A stretch of 64,000 nucleotides of DNA. Origin: Phlyctochytrium arcticum (taxonomy: Eukaryota; Chytridiomycota; Chytridiomycetes; Chytridiales; Chytridiaceae). The first letter of the stretch is position 1. Each line of letters opens with the position of its first letter. The position numbers and the translations under genes are program-made. The DNA is taken from the NCBI GenBank assembly GCA_025602905.1, contig JAHLKI010000031.1:62001-126000 (forward strand). The letters run 5' to 3'. This document shows, one piece after another, positions 21,567 through 32,296 of this stretch. The notes beneath the pieces are model-generated. The model was not told the origin of the DNA. It saw only the letters and a list, made by a program, of their open reading frames with translations, and ran no database searches.

Positions 21567-22190
21567 GTCATATACTTGTATATATACAAGTAGACGGCGC
21601 AAACAGAGGCTGTAGTAAACGTAAATGTTGGAAACTGTGGAAAACAGCGAAGGTCAAACAAAAGTTTGGGGTATATAGACCAAACGACACCTGAGTAAGT
21701 CTGCATTTGATTGTCCTTGATGCAGTTCTTAACCATTCTTGAAGCGGCGCAAGATTTTAAAAAGTCATATTACTCGACGGCGCAAACAGTCAGTAAACGT
21801 AAATGTGGAAAACAGCGAGGTCAAATAAAAGTTTGGGGTATATAGATAAACGATATCGGTCTGAGTAAATCTGCATTAGATTGTCCTTGATGCAGTTCTA
21901 CCCAACCTTGAAGCGAAGATTTTAAAAAGTCATATATACTTGACGGCGCAAACAGTCAGTAAAACGTAAGTGTGGAAAACAGCGAGATCAAATAAAAGTT
22001 TAGGGTATATATACACAAACGATATTGATGAGTAAATCTGCATTAGATTGTCCTTTGGTGCAGTTCTTACATTCTTGAAGCGAAGATTTTTAAAAAGTCA
22101 TATACTTGACGGCGCAAAACAGAGGCTGTAGTAAAACGTAAATGTGGAAACTGTACAAAGAGAAGGAAACCAGCGAGGTCAAATCCAACA
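21567..22190 (+). repeat. Tandem array of ~165-200-bp units, about 3.5 copies
   Basis: Units begin near 21,567, 21,765, 21,931 and 22,099. Each has 'catata..ttgacggcgcaaacag', 'cagtaaa(a)cgtaa.tgtggaaa', 'tcaaataaaagttt.gggtatat' and 'gattgtcctt..tgcagttc', and ends 'gaagattttaaaaagt'. The fourth unit is cut after about 90 bp and runs into the purine-rich segment. The first unit carries the palindrome tacttgtatatatacaagta. Confidence 0.85.
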
Positions 22191-24110
22191 GCACCAAAAG
22201 TTGGGGGCAGAGACGATATTAGGGAAGTTGGGGAATCGCGCCAGTGAAAAGAAATAAACTTTATATATACAAGTGGATAGCGGCGCTTTCGCGCCTTCTT
22301 TTCTCAAGAGCAAGCCAACAGAGCAAGCTAACAGACCGGAAACAGGTCTAAGCAAAAGAAATGAATCGCATTCCCAAGAGCAAGCGAACAGAGCCGTAAT
22401 AGAGCTAGGGAAGAGAATTGGATGTTCAGAATGTCAATTGGTCTAGGATGAAAGCAAAGTATCAGCTCCTGAAATGATGTAAGAAGAGAGGAACAGAATA
22501 GAAATAGGGTAGTCATAAGTTTGAGAAGTGGAAAGAAAACAGAGGTGAATGTTATGTTTGCATTCGGGGAATACAAAAGCAATAGTATTCCGAAACGCGA
22601 AAAGTGGGAAGAGAACGGGAGCCAATGTTACCGGAGTTGACAGAAAACTGTAGCATCCGCCTTCACCACCGCCAGTGAAAAGAAATAGTGAAAGTCACGT
22701 AAAAAGTTGTAATGTAAAAGAGTCGCCCAATGCGTATATGCCGAATAGGGATGAAAAGATAAAAAGGAAGCAAGTAATTAATGGGTCAATAACGGACAGA
22801 TCTGCCTGCCTAAGTTGAAGATAGAAGAAAGGACAACATAGCAAGAGTGGGAACAAAATAATACGCGTCAGCCCTTAAAGTAGAAGTGTAGCATAAATGT
22901 TCAATGTGTCAGGCAGAGGATCAGGAGTATAGAATGGTCAAAAGTAGAAAGCAAGGATGGTTTCAGGAGTACGTACAGTCCAAGGACAGACCATGCAGAA
23001 AGACAGGAAAGCCCCGAACAGGAAAAGAAGCAATAAATAAGCGAAGAGAGGAATTATGTGGCAGAAGCAAAATGGACAGGAAAGGCAAAGAATGGGGGGG
23101 GGGGGACAAAGTAATCGGTGTGCAGCAAAAGAGATGAATGTCAGATTTTCCATTTCAAAGAGAAAAAAAGAACAGACAGTAAACCGTAATGTTGGACCAT
23201 CTCAAATTGATACAGGACTGCCGGGGCACCAAGGCGAAAAGAAGTTGCTATAATCTGCGAGATAGTGCAAGTCAAGGACATCCGACCGATTAGCTAGAGT
23301 CACAGGACAGTCCAAATAGGAAATAAAGGAGCAGAAGGAAGAAAGACAATATAGATACATACGAAACGAACTACTAATCGCAGGTACGGATAAGCACAAA
23401 GGTCAGGACGGAAAGAGTGGGAAGATAAGAATAAGCAACAGCCCTAGAAGGGACAAGTCCGGAAATTGTTTAATCCGCCAGACAGATCGAGCAGATGAAT
23501 GGGGACTGCAACTATGGTAAAGAAAGGTTGGCTGCAGAAAGTTGGATCTCCAGACAAAAAGTACAAAAAAAGAAACTGTAGCTAGGAGAGCCCAGAACAG
23601 AAAGAGCTTGGCGGTGTCGCGAAAGGGATTATAACCCAGCGGGCGCGTAGACAGGAAATCGTCAAAGAGAAGTAGGGGGAAAAGGTACATCAACGGACTG
23701 CGGAAAGTAAAGAAACAGTCATGACAGGATATCAGAAAGTGTAAGGTAATCTTCAAAGGCCAAGAAAAGGCCGAAAGAATGACAATCCGAGGAAATACCA
23801 TGTTAGGGCATAGAACAGGCAGGAAAGGAGGGATCATCTTTGACATTAAGTCGGAAAGAACAGGACAGGACGGGGAGACACCAGGAACAGAGGTGAACAG
23901 GAGGGTGGGAGAAAAAGCGAGGTCAGAAAAGAAGGATAGCAGACTGTGAAGGGTCATGACAGAACCCTAGCGGACTTGTTGAAAACCGGCGGACACGAAA
24001 TCGTAGTAATTTGTGGACAGAATAGGCCAGAAGGCTCGAAAAAAATCTGGCAACAGGCTCGTTCGAAAGACAGGAAGCAAGACTACCGGCCAAAAAAAAT
24101 CAGCATTAAA
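22190..24110 (+). other. Two-kilobase purine-rich strand with no convincing gene
   Basis: The + strand is dominated by A and G (agaaa, ggaa, aaagg words) for about 1.9 kb; the - strand is therefore rich in T and C. Long - strand frames here, such as 23957-23403, read as Phe/Leu/Ser/Pro-rich because of this composition, have no domain and should not be called genes. Confidence 0.55.
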
Positions 24111-24426
24111 ATTGACAGGTAGGGAAAGGACGGACTGCGTCTGAAAGAGACCAGGCAGAAACGGAAAAGACTATGAAAAACGGACAGGTCACGGGGACCG
24201 ACCGAGCGTTGTTTTGCGATGAAAGTAGACTCTTTTGATATATAGGGAGATGAAAAAAATAAATCAGAAATGGCTCTCTACCTACGAAAAATGAAAAACT
24301 GATGTCAATTTGAGTATATACAGTCAAGGAATAAACCTCCCCAAATCCTAGCGAATCTACGTATATAGAATGCATAAAGATGGGGAAAAGAGAACACATC
24401 CTCGTTTTTTTTGGAAGGGGGATTAA

Positions 24427-25312
24427 ACCGTTTGGCTCCCGGGGCGCGTCATCCTAAATATAGGATTCAGTCACATCGGACTCACATCGGACTCTCAAGC
24501 TAGGGTTCAAAAGGAAGCCTGAATATTCTCAGTGGAAGCAGACACACTGCGGGATGAGCGGCAAAATTTACAAACACCGTTATGACGCTTAAACTTGATC
24601 CCTTAGACCTCGATATTTTGGCTTCCACAGTGACTGTGGGCATCCAAGGATTAAAATGAGCCGGTATTGACCTTTTTATCATGTCTGGGGGCAAAGTTAC
24701 TGCCGTTTCAAGTTGCTCAGACCAGGACTTGCGCAGCACATGCTGTACGAGGTCCCATAAGCACCTGGGACTACCACCAGGGTAATATGTTCTACGTTAG
24801 ACCCATCCAAACAACTTTGTACAAGTCCCCGGTGGCTGTTTCTTCAAGATCTTGGTTGTAAATGCCTTCACTAGATGCGTCTTTTCACCAATTAGCAGAG
24901 TTTGAAATTTCAGTCTTGGACGCGATGCCAACTATGGCACCAGAACGGCATCAAGAGGAGCATGAAAGTCGACATTGACAACAATTGAATGGGCCACCTT
25001 TTGACCTTGGGATAATTCGTCCTGGGGGATCGGATTCTGTCATTTTCCATATACAAATTCTGATTTTTTTTAGCATTCTTTTCGATTTTTTTTTTGGTTT
25101 CATCCCAAATATGAAAGTAGCCAGTCTTGGAATCTCTGCCCCAGATGCCGCAACAAAAGTTGGAGGCCATGGATCTATTCAGAAGAACCAGATCTATCAC
25201 TTTCTTCCAAGTAGCCTTCCTCAAAAATGTGTAAAGTTTTGAGCTGTTCTAATGGTAAAGTCAAAAAAAACGCGTTCTGATCCTATATTTAGGTCGCTGG
25301 GTCGTCAAAGGG
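24427..25312 (-). mobile_element. Degenerate piggyBac-type transposon bounded by TTAA
   Basis: The right end, read inwards on the - strand, is TTAA followed by ccctttgacgacccagcgac, and the left end is TTAA (24423-24426) followed by a diverged version. Both ends share an internal ctaaatataggat block in inverted orientation. piggyBac elements insert at TTAA and have ends beginning CCCTTT. The - strand inside has fragments in keeping with a piggyBac transposase, notably a KVKRWPIQLL stretch like the conserved Arg/Lys-Arg-Trp-Pro segment. Frames are broken by stops throughout and the element is only ~0.9 kb, so it is an internally deleted relic. Confidence 0.6.
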
Positions 25313-25329
25313 TTAAGAACAAAACTGAC

Positions 25330-25351
25330 GGGGGGGGGGGGGGGGGGGGGG
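25330..25351 (+). repeat. Poly-G tract, 22 nt
   Basis: Uninterrupted run of G just outside the piggyBac-type remnant. Length is likely to be uncertain in any assembly. Confidence 0.8.
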
Positions 25352-26763
25352 ATTCAAAAATAGCAGGTATAGTTCAGCCCCCGGGCGACAAGAAGTTGGT
25401 ATAAATCTGTGAGATGGTGTAATTCCAGGACAGCTATATAACAAAGGCTATAGGATTCGATAGGCTGAAACTTTTGTTTGGTGTAAAAGTACAGTTCTGT
25501 GGAGGGTTTGGGAGCAAGGTACCGCGGGTGGAAGGGAACAAGGTACCGCAGGTGGAAGGGGGAAGAAGAAGACTAACATTGAACAAAGTCCTTTTACAAA
25601 GCCTCTTTGCGATAACAAGATGTATGTATGGGCCAATCAGGAAAAAGTGTCGACTTTAAAGTGCGACTTTTTCTCGGGAAACGTCGTCGTCTTTACCCAA
25701 AGGCACCCACACCCAAAGTCAAGGACTGAGAAAAAACGTTCGTCGCTGATGTTTGTCCGCTCACTGGGGTAAACTATTTCCATTTGCATCACTGAAAAAC
25801 CTGGGCATTTACACACACACACACACACACACTGGGAAGAGAAAGTCACGGGTACAAAAGGACAAGGAAAATCTGGTGAAGAAACCAGCACGAAATTTAG
25901 ACATTGGGGAAAAGAACAGAGAGAGAAAGAGGTTAAAAGAACCGGGGAAATTGGTCAAAAAAAGGACCATATATAGGAACACGTTGGACCGACAGGGGGG
26001 GGCAGCCCAGTTCCCTCCTCTCTCTCTCTCTCTCTCATTTTGCACACCCCCCCTACATGAATATTTCACCCGGTAGACAATTTTTTTTTTGGGGACAAGA
26101 TTTCGGGGAAAAGTAGGGAAAAGTCATCCCTGCCTAATATATCTGTTTGTTTTTTATGCACCATCTGCCCAATCGTTTAAACGTTTTCACCAGTGCGTAA
26201 AATGCCCATCCAACATAAAATTTTATTTCATGGAATGGAAATGGTTTTCCCCGTTCATTTTTGCAAAACAATGATTTTTGCCCAAATGTATCATTTTGGC
26301 AGGGATGGTAAGTCATCCATTCACCAAAAGCATCCATTCTAAAAACTATGTCATATCGTAAAGTTTTTAACCCCTTCGCCAAAGATCATGGATGGGAGTT
26401 CTCCTCCTCCTTTCATGTAATGTACATACGATAAAAGTTAAGAAATGTTTTGCCATATCATTTACATGCCAGTGGTGTAGAGAAAGAATGTATGTGTCAT
26501 TCCGGCACGTTTTATACATCCATTTCTTTGCTACCAAAAAACCTTTTTCAAGAATGAAAATTTCCCTAAATTCAAGTACACAGTAACTCTTGGGGTGAAC
26601 AATCATCATGTTCCATAAATACTCGCCCATGACCCATGATCACCATCAAAACCAATCGAGTTGTTGTATATTACATCGCATTGCTCGTATGGTTGTTGCA
26701 CCCTCATGGTGAATCCCGTAACATTGCTCTCTTGTAAAATCTGTCCCCGTCCCTCGTTCCTCC

Positions 26764-27020
26764 GAGCTCATTCCGCGCCCATCCATTTTTCCTTGCGGAA
26801 AAATGTCTGGGCCATGCCCTCCTTCCTCGGGCTCATTCCGCGCCCATCCATTTTTCCTTCGGAAAAATGTCTGGGCCATGGCCTCCTCGCCCTTGCCCGA
26901 GAGAATGTCTGGGCCATGGCCGCGCTCCCGCTCGCCAATTTCCCTTTGGGAAATTGTCTCGCTCGCGCGGGGGCCCTCGGCCTCACTGCGTTCGGCCTCG
27001 GGGCCCTCCTCGCCGGGCCG
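26764..27020 (+). repeat. GC-rich tandem repeats with internal hairpins
   Basis: A ~65-bp unit with 'ctcattccgcgcccatcc', 'tttttcctt.cggaaaaa' and 'tgtctgggccatg' occurs twice (from 26,764 and 26,829). A third partial copy around 26,905 shares only the tgtctgggccatgg part. Each full unit contains a TTTTTCC/GGAAAAA stem, and caatttccctttgggaaattg forms another at about 26,936-26,956. Very GC-rich DNA follows to 27,020, unlike the AT-rich surroundings. Confidence 0.7.
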
Positions 27021-27160
27021 GTGTAGTAAAGAGAGAGAGAGTGTGTATTGGAAGAAAATGTATAGTCTAATTACAACTTGTTTGGATGGGGGGTTACAAC
27101 GTGCATGCAGTAAGGTAAAGGTAGGTATGTTACAAAAAGAGAGTAAGTGTCTTGAGCGTA

Positions 27161-27619
27161 TTAAACCGAAAAGTAAACAACGGCGGCGGCAGCAGCAGAT
27201 CCAACAAAAGATGCAGAAGTAGAGACAGCCGAACTCTTGCCAACGGCCTGCTTGAGTTTGTCCTCAAAGCGTTTAGCCGAGGCTTCGACTTCGGACCATT
27301 TACCCGCGGCACAGGCTTCCGATTGTTCCTTCATGGCTTCCAGTTGTAATTTAACATCGACGCCGTTCAACTGAGTTCCAGCCGGCTGCTTCTCGAGGAT
27401 ATCGTCACAGTCGTCGGTGGAAATCATTGTTTTGAAATTGGAGAGTCCAGGACACGTGCAGTTTTGGTAGTCTCTGGGTTCCTTGTTGCAGGCGTTGAGA
27501 GAGGCAATGATTTTGTCTGCGCGGGCCTGGCATTCTTGGAGCGTGGGTTCTGCTTGCGTTGATCCAGCGAGGGTGAGCGTTGCCGTTGCTGCGGCTGCGA
27601 GGATGAGTGTGGCGTGCAT
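27161..27619 (-). CDS. Secreted Cys-rich 152-aa protein, probably GPI-anchored
   Basis: The single-exon frame starts at ATG 27619 and ends at TAA 27161. An N-terminal signal peptide is clear (MHATLILAAAATATLTLAGS, likely cut after TQA). The mature region has six Cys (in LQEC, LNAC, NCTC, DDC, SEAC), enough for three disulphides. Coiled or helical Lys/Glu-rich sequence follows (SEVEASAKRFEDKLKQ). The C-terminus is a Ser/Ala stretch running into a short hydrophobic tail (GSAAAAAVVYFSV), the usual layout of a GPI-anchor signal. A TATTTAAA element lies about 100 nt upstream. The family is unknown; a role at the cell surface or wall is inferred from topology only. Confidence 0.75.
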   Translation of the reverse strand: MHATLILAAAATATLTLAGSTQAEPTLQECQARADKIIASLNACNKEPRDYQNCTCPGLSNFKTMISTDDCDDILEKQPAGTQLNGVDVKLQLEAMKEQSEACAAGKWSEVEASAKRFEDKLKQAVGKSSAVSTSASFVGSAAAAAVVYFSV

Positions 27620-28338
27620 TGTTTTGGGATTGCTGTAGTTGGAGTTTGTCGTTTATGAGATTGGGTCTGTGAGTCTGTGAGTCTGTTCTGGGGGGTCTGG
27701 GAGATCTCAGATCCACTACTTTAAATAGTCTTCAAAAAACGGCTCAACTGTAAACCCAATGACATCAACAGGCTCAATGATCTCATCCGTTTGTGTCACG
27801 TGTCACGTGTGCCCCATCGTGTGTGTGGGGCGTGTGGGGTAAGACAAAACGTGACGTTGTTGTTGCTCGGCGCATCAGAGTCTAAGGGCAGGACAGATGT
27901 CAAAGGCCAAGGATGGAAATATAAAGTTCAACCTTTTTCCGGGGTCAACACCTCCGGTGCATGCCTGGCATCACGGTATCTACGTGCAAAACCCCAACGG
28001 GACGGCAAGGATCCGCCATCGAAATGGTGCCTTCCCGACAACATTCCACCTATAGTCCGGGAAGTGGATTTTGGACACATTCCTGTCCGAGGTCAGAGCC
28101 GGATGGCTAGTAGAATTCACTATTCGGACATGACCGATGAGAGACGTGGCAAGAGCACGAGAGCTCATGAGTGATCCCGGATCTCAACCTTTTAACGTTT
28201 TACGGTATAATTGCAAAGTGTTTGCAACGTACTGTTGCACCGGACAGTACGTCAAAAAAAGCACAAAATCATCCGGTATGGGGTAACACTGAATTGCTCT
28301 CTCACCTTTCAGATACCACTCGCAACAGGTCAAGCGAA
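27620..28338. other. Intergenic region with paired CACGTG boxes
   Basis: Contains the presumed promoter of the Cys-rich gene (TATTTAAA near 27,722) and two CACGTG palindromes one base apart at 27797-27802 and 27804-27809, a typical E-box for bHLH factors. No gene recognised on the + strand. Confidence 0.4.
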
Positions 28339-28584
28339 TCATGAAAAGGTGGACGGTAGCCTTTGGTACGTATCCTGCCAGCTGAAATGAACACCAGCAA
28401 GTTCTAATGATACCTTTACAAAGCTGGGTTTCCAAAGGTCGACATCTACGAAAGCTCCCACCCCACTGCTCTCGCCGCACACCATTGGAAGCTTGTTGCC
28501 GCTGGCTCCTCCGAAAAGTTGAAGGTTTCCGAAAACCCGTTGTCTCTCTGTGCTCATATGCTTGGGAATCATGTTGTGCCTCAT
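28339..28584 (-). pseudogene. Possible NACHT/P-loop NTPase remnant
   Basis: The - strand frame has FGNLQLFGGASGNKLPMVCGE followed by a short divergent Gly/Ser run and, 25 residues on, LAGVHFSW. The order resembles the P-loop region of NACHT-TPR proteins (a PLVVxGESGSGKS block, then HF(I/V)G), but the Lys of the P-loop is absent and the frame is short and interrupted. A 23-base poly-C run lies immediately upstream. Similarity is weak and the call tentative. Confidence 0.25.
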
Positions 28585-28593
28585 TTATGTCAA

Positions 28594-28616
28594 CCCCCCC
28601 CCCCCCCCCCCCCCCC
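28594..28616 (+). repeat. Poly-C tract, 23 nt
   Basis: Uninterrupted run of C. Together with the poly-G at 25,330 these are the two longest homopolymers in the window. Confidence 0.8.
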
Positions 28617-29399
28617 ATTTGTATTTTTTTCATAAACAGGTTCCTGTTGGATGGTCACCTTTCATTGGGCAAAACGTACGGATCTTCCAAATTTTGGGCC
28701 ATACTTTCAGTGAGTCGTAGCAGCCGTTGCCGCTGCAACATCATCGACCCGAATGAATCATGCAAAAAAAAAACGGAACAGTATGATTTTTCCAACCCTC
28801 TTTTCTACTTCCAAAGGTGATAAAACAAGGTGATGTGTCTGACCCTCCTTTACGTCAAGCGGTCATTTTTCCAAGTGTTGTGGGTTAAAAGTACATAGGG
28901 GCAAATCATGTATAGATTCAGGAATAAAAATAAAAATTGCGATCCCAAAGAGTACAACAAAGAATACTGCAATTGAAATAAAAAAAAAATGTGGGGGCGG
29001 CGGTGAGATATTTACACCTACCGTATTTTGGAAACCTTTCTGTATGTATGTATGTAGCTGTTCCAATGTATCGTCGACCATTACATGCCGCTCTCGAAAA
29101 CATCATTCAAACTAATGACCCTGTAAAGTTGACATTTGTGTAGATTACCTTTTACAAAGCATGCTTATTGAACTTAAATTCAGCCTATATGGGGTACTTT
29201 TTCATTTGTTACCAGCCTTCTAGACCAAAAAAAAAAAAGATCGCCAAGTCTGATCGTTTGTGTGAACATCCTGGGTTCCGAAACTATACCCAATAAGCGC
29301 AGCCAAATCCATCAATATGTTCACCCACCCCCACCGTTCTCGCTCATCACCCCAGTCTATATATCACCGCTTGAACCCTCCTTCAACAGTTCTCGTCGA

Positions 29400-30620
29400 T
29401 TCGATGTTCCGCGATATACCGGTTGATATGATTCTGCGCAGTAAGGACTAGTTTGGCCTTCTGTAATATGCTTTTGCTTCTCCTTACTTCTGCTTTGATC
29501 GAAGCATGAACACATTACACGTAATCTTGCAAATCAATTACCAGTTTCCCCACCGGGACTGGTTATAGTTGATCTCTGCCCCAATTAAATAGGCGGTGGT
29601 TTTGCGAGAAAGGACGCAGCAATTCAAGCTTGCAATTGTGTAACCCGGATACTCGATTAGACAGACCCCCCCGGGTTTATGGTGATTCAACGGATCAACG
29701 CCGCAGGTATGGATGATCTAATAGGTTCTGCTGTATGTAAGTTTAGAGAGTGAGAGCATGCGAGAGAAAAACCTACAGATAACCTTGACGGGTTTGTGCA
29801 TAAACTTACAACCTTCAAAGATAGATGAAAGAAGAAGAAGTTATATTTACTGCTCGGGAACAAACTGCCCGGTTAACGGCCAACAACCCCACATTCCTCA
29901 CTTCAAAAGTCTGAAAAATCACCATTATAGCGGCAAAAGTCCCAGCTCATCAAATTTCAAGTTGGGCAAAATCAGTGACTGGTCATCAAAGTATATACAT
30001 AAGGCATCCTTGCTCTGAACGCGAATAACTGTGCATCCCGAGGGCGTAGTGGGTTTTGATGTGTGAACTGGGAAGAATTACCCTTGGGTGTATCTCTTTG
30101 TGTTTGCAGCCGACTCTGATGTTATCAGTGTTCATGTTGTCCGGGCGTGGGTCTATTGTTTGCCGCCGCCGCCTGGGGTGATTCCATTAGCTTTGTTGGG
30201 ATTTCTCTCTGTTCAAACAACTCTCCGCACATAGCATGACCGCTTACGATTAAAGAACGAGTAGTTTGCGGCGATATGCGGAGAGAGAGAGAGGCCCCGG
30301 CAAGACTATCCTTGTTCAACTTGTTTGATGGCGCCGGGTCAGCAAAACAGTCCCTGCGTCAGTATCCATGGTGGTCGGCTACATCCAAATTCGTGTCCCG
30401 AAAAAATCCGAGGTAAAAAAATGGAAATATAGATTCCAGAGAGTGGCATGCAGCCAACATTGTTTGGATGCTTTGCATTGTCGTTGCTTGATTTTGAAAC
30501 AAATACCTCGCAACGTTCGTTCGATTGGACAGCTTTTAACGAGGGCAATCTGTCGCCGCCGATGTTCCGACTGATTCACCAGCATGGTTCTATTCTGCGT
30601 TGCAATTCCGTTCACTCATC
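29400..30620 (-). pseudogene. Truncated ankyrin-gene copy plus its downstream block
   Basis: On the - strand an N-terminal piece (EHRRRQIALVK, then LKAVQSNERCEVFVSK in a shifted frame, 30.6-30.4 kb) matches the start of the ankyrin gene at 53.2 kb (LGRRQIALVRAVKANS). A C-terminal piece near 30.25 kb, SLIVSGHAMCGELFEQ, matches that gene's Cys-containing tail (FNREGHAMCGRCLEDK at 50.9 kb). The ~1.8 kb of ankyrin repeats in between is missing. The downstream block continues to 29,400 with 'ccaccggga/actgg' and a VDMIL segment in common with the other copies. Non-functional. Confidence 0.55.
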
Positions 30621-32296
30621 TTGCCCATTGTTCCCAGGGCACTGACTCGTGGCTTGGCTCTTGCTTTGTCATCACAAACTCCGAAACTTCCTTGCCATCC
30701 ATTTTGAACTATGGAACCTGCTTAGATCTCTCGACTGGTCTCGGTCTGGTCTTGCCACCTTGGATCTTCCACACTGGTCTCTGGTCTTGGTCTGGTCTTG
30801 TCATTTTGGCTGTTCGACAGGCTTGTGAAAAGTCTCTGCGAAACTCTCGCATATGGTTAGGAATTGCGGTTGGGTTTTGTGGACATAGTCTTAACTAGCT
30901 GCGAGCAAGAGACGACATGGATCAGGACATGAATATCTTTACAAAAGACAAGAAACGAATCTGTACCTGTGCACTGGTAATGCCCACACGGGTTTTCGGA
31001 GTGAAAAAACTGATGATATACCTACGCGAAAATGATTGATTGATTGAGTATATAATCAAACACAAACGAAGATCTGCATCTTTTCATTTCCACCGTTATC
31101 CATAAGAAAAACAAACCCAAAATTACCGCAAGAGTAGAAAAAAGCAAGTCTATGTTATAAAAAAAACTATGAATATGAACATTTCTAAATATGAAGAAAA
31201 AAAAACTAGCGTAGTCTCAGTGTAGCCCTCTCCCATATATATGCCCACTTACTTCTTGTATCTATCATGCTCTCACGTATTTGTTCTTGTTGTTCTTCCA
31301 GCGTGAGATACAGCGCCTCCCGCAACTTTACTTTGATCTCACTCCATTCCAAGGCCCTTTGTGTAGCTGTCGATGGATTGAGCCTCTCGTATCATACTTC
31401 CAAAGTTTCTCATTTGTATGCAAAAATTATCCATGGCCAGGATCGTTCGGCCTTGGTCCTCCACTTGGAAATAAAAAGTGGAAAAACGAATAGATCAGAT
31501 CTCTTTTATGTCAAATCTGCGCAGGTATATCATGTCAAAGGTCCCTGGATCGTCTCATTTGTGTCAGTTTCCACTCTGTGGGTTTTACTCTCACAGTCCA
31601 TTCATGTCTTTTGTAAAGATATTCATGTGTCGTCTCTAAATTGGGGTTCTATTAAGCGTGGGCAGAGGCCGAAAAAATATATACAACTTTATATCGGCAG
31701 AGGATTTCCCTCATCCACCTAGTTAGAAAAGTGTTATATTGAAGGACAAAAAAAGCGGTATATCGCTGCGATATAAAATCACGATCTGCCCCATGTTTGA
31801 AATACCCAGAAAAAAAAAAGTCCAAATGCGAGGAACCAATTCCCCAGTGTATCAGGCAAACCCGACATTCTCCGACATCCCATCTCGAAACTCCCTCCCC
31901 TAGCAAATAAGATATATACAAAGCTGATTACTGAAAAGTTATTTTGCCGGTCAAAGGAAAAACAACCCAATTTTACCAAGTTTACATTCATTGAGAATGG
32001 TAGAATCAACGCCAGAGAAAGAGAGAGAGAGAGAGAGAGTCTCATATCTGCCAATGGATGGGAAAGTCTATAACCTTTTTTTACTTCTTTGCTGAGAGAT
32101 ACTTTTACCTTATCCTTTTCGTGGTGAAATGCTCTCTCATTTTTTTTTTTAAAAAAAGTTTATGATGGGGGACGGTGTGTGGGGTTGACCATGAGCAAAA
32201 TCAAAAATGCCCTGCGGGGGTGTTTGAGGACCCAAAAACACTCAAGTGGTAATGGACCAAATATGATATACACATAGATAAAGAAGAAAATATAAT
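30621..32296. other. Gene-poor AT-rich stretch
   Basis: One 151-codon + strand frame (31267-31722) follows a tatatat motif at about 31,235, but it has no domain and its composition does not persuade me. A GA/CT microsatellite lies near 32,020. Nothing else recognised. Confidence 0.4.

Noticed and set aside
21567..22190. CRISPR array
   Set aside because: Units are 165-200 bp and contiguous without unique spacers; the genome is eukaryotic.
23403..23957. 184-codon - strand frame rich in Phe, Leu and Ser, looking like a multi-pass membrane protein
   Set aside because: It lies on the pyrimidine-rich complement of a 2-kb purine-rich segment, where such frames and compositions arise by chance. No homology, splice logic or promoter.
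28863..29106. Short membrane-like frame (FFFISIAVFFVVLFGIAIFIF)
   Set aside because: Under 75 codons in AT-rich DNA with A/T runs, no promoter, no partner exon; composition artefact.
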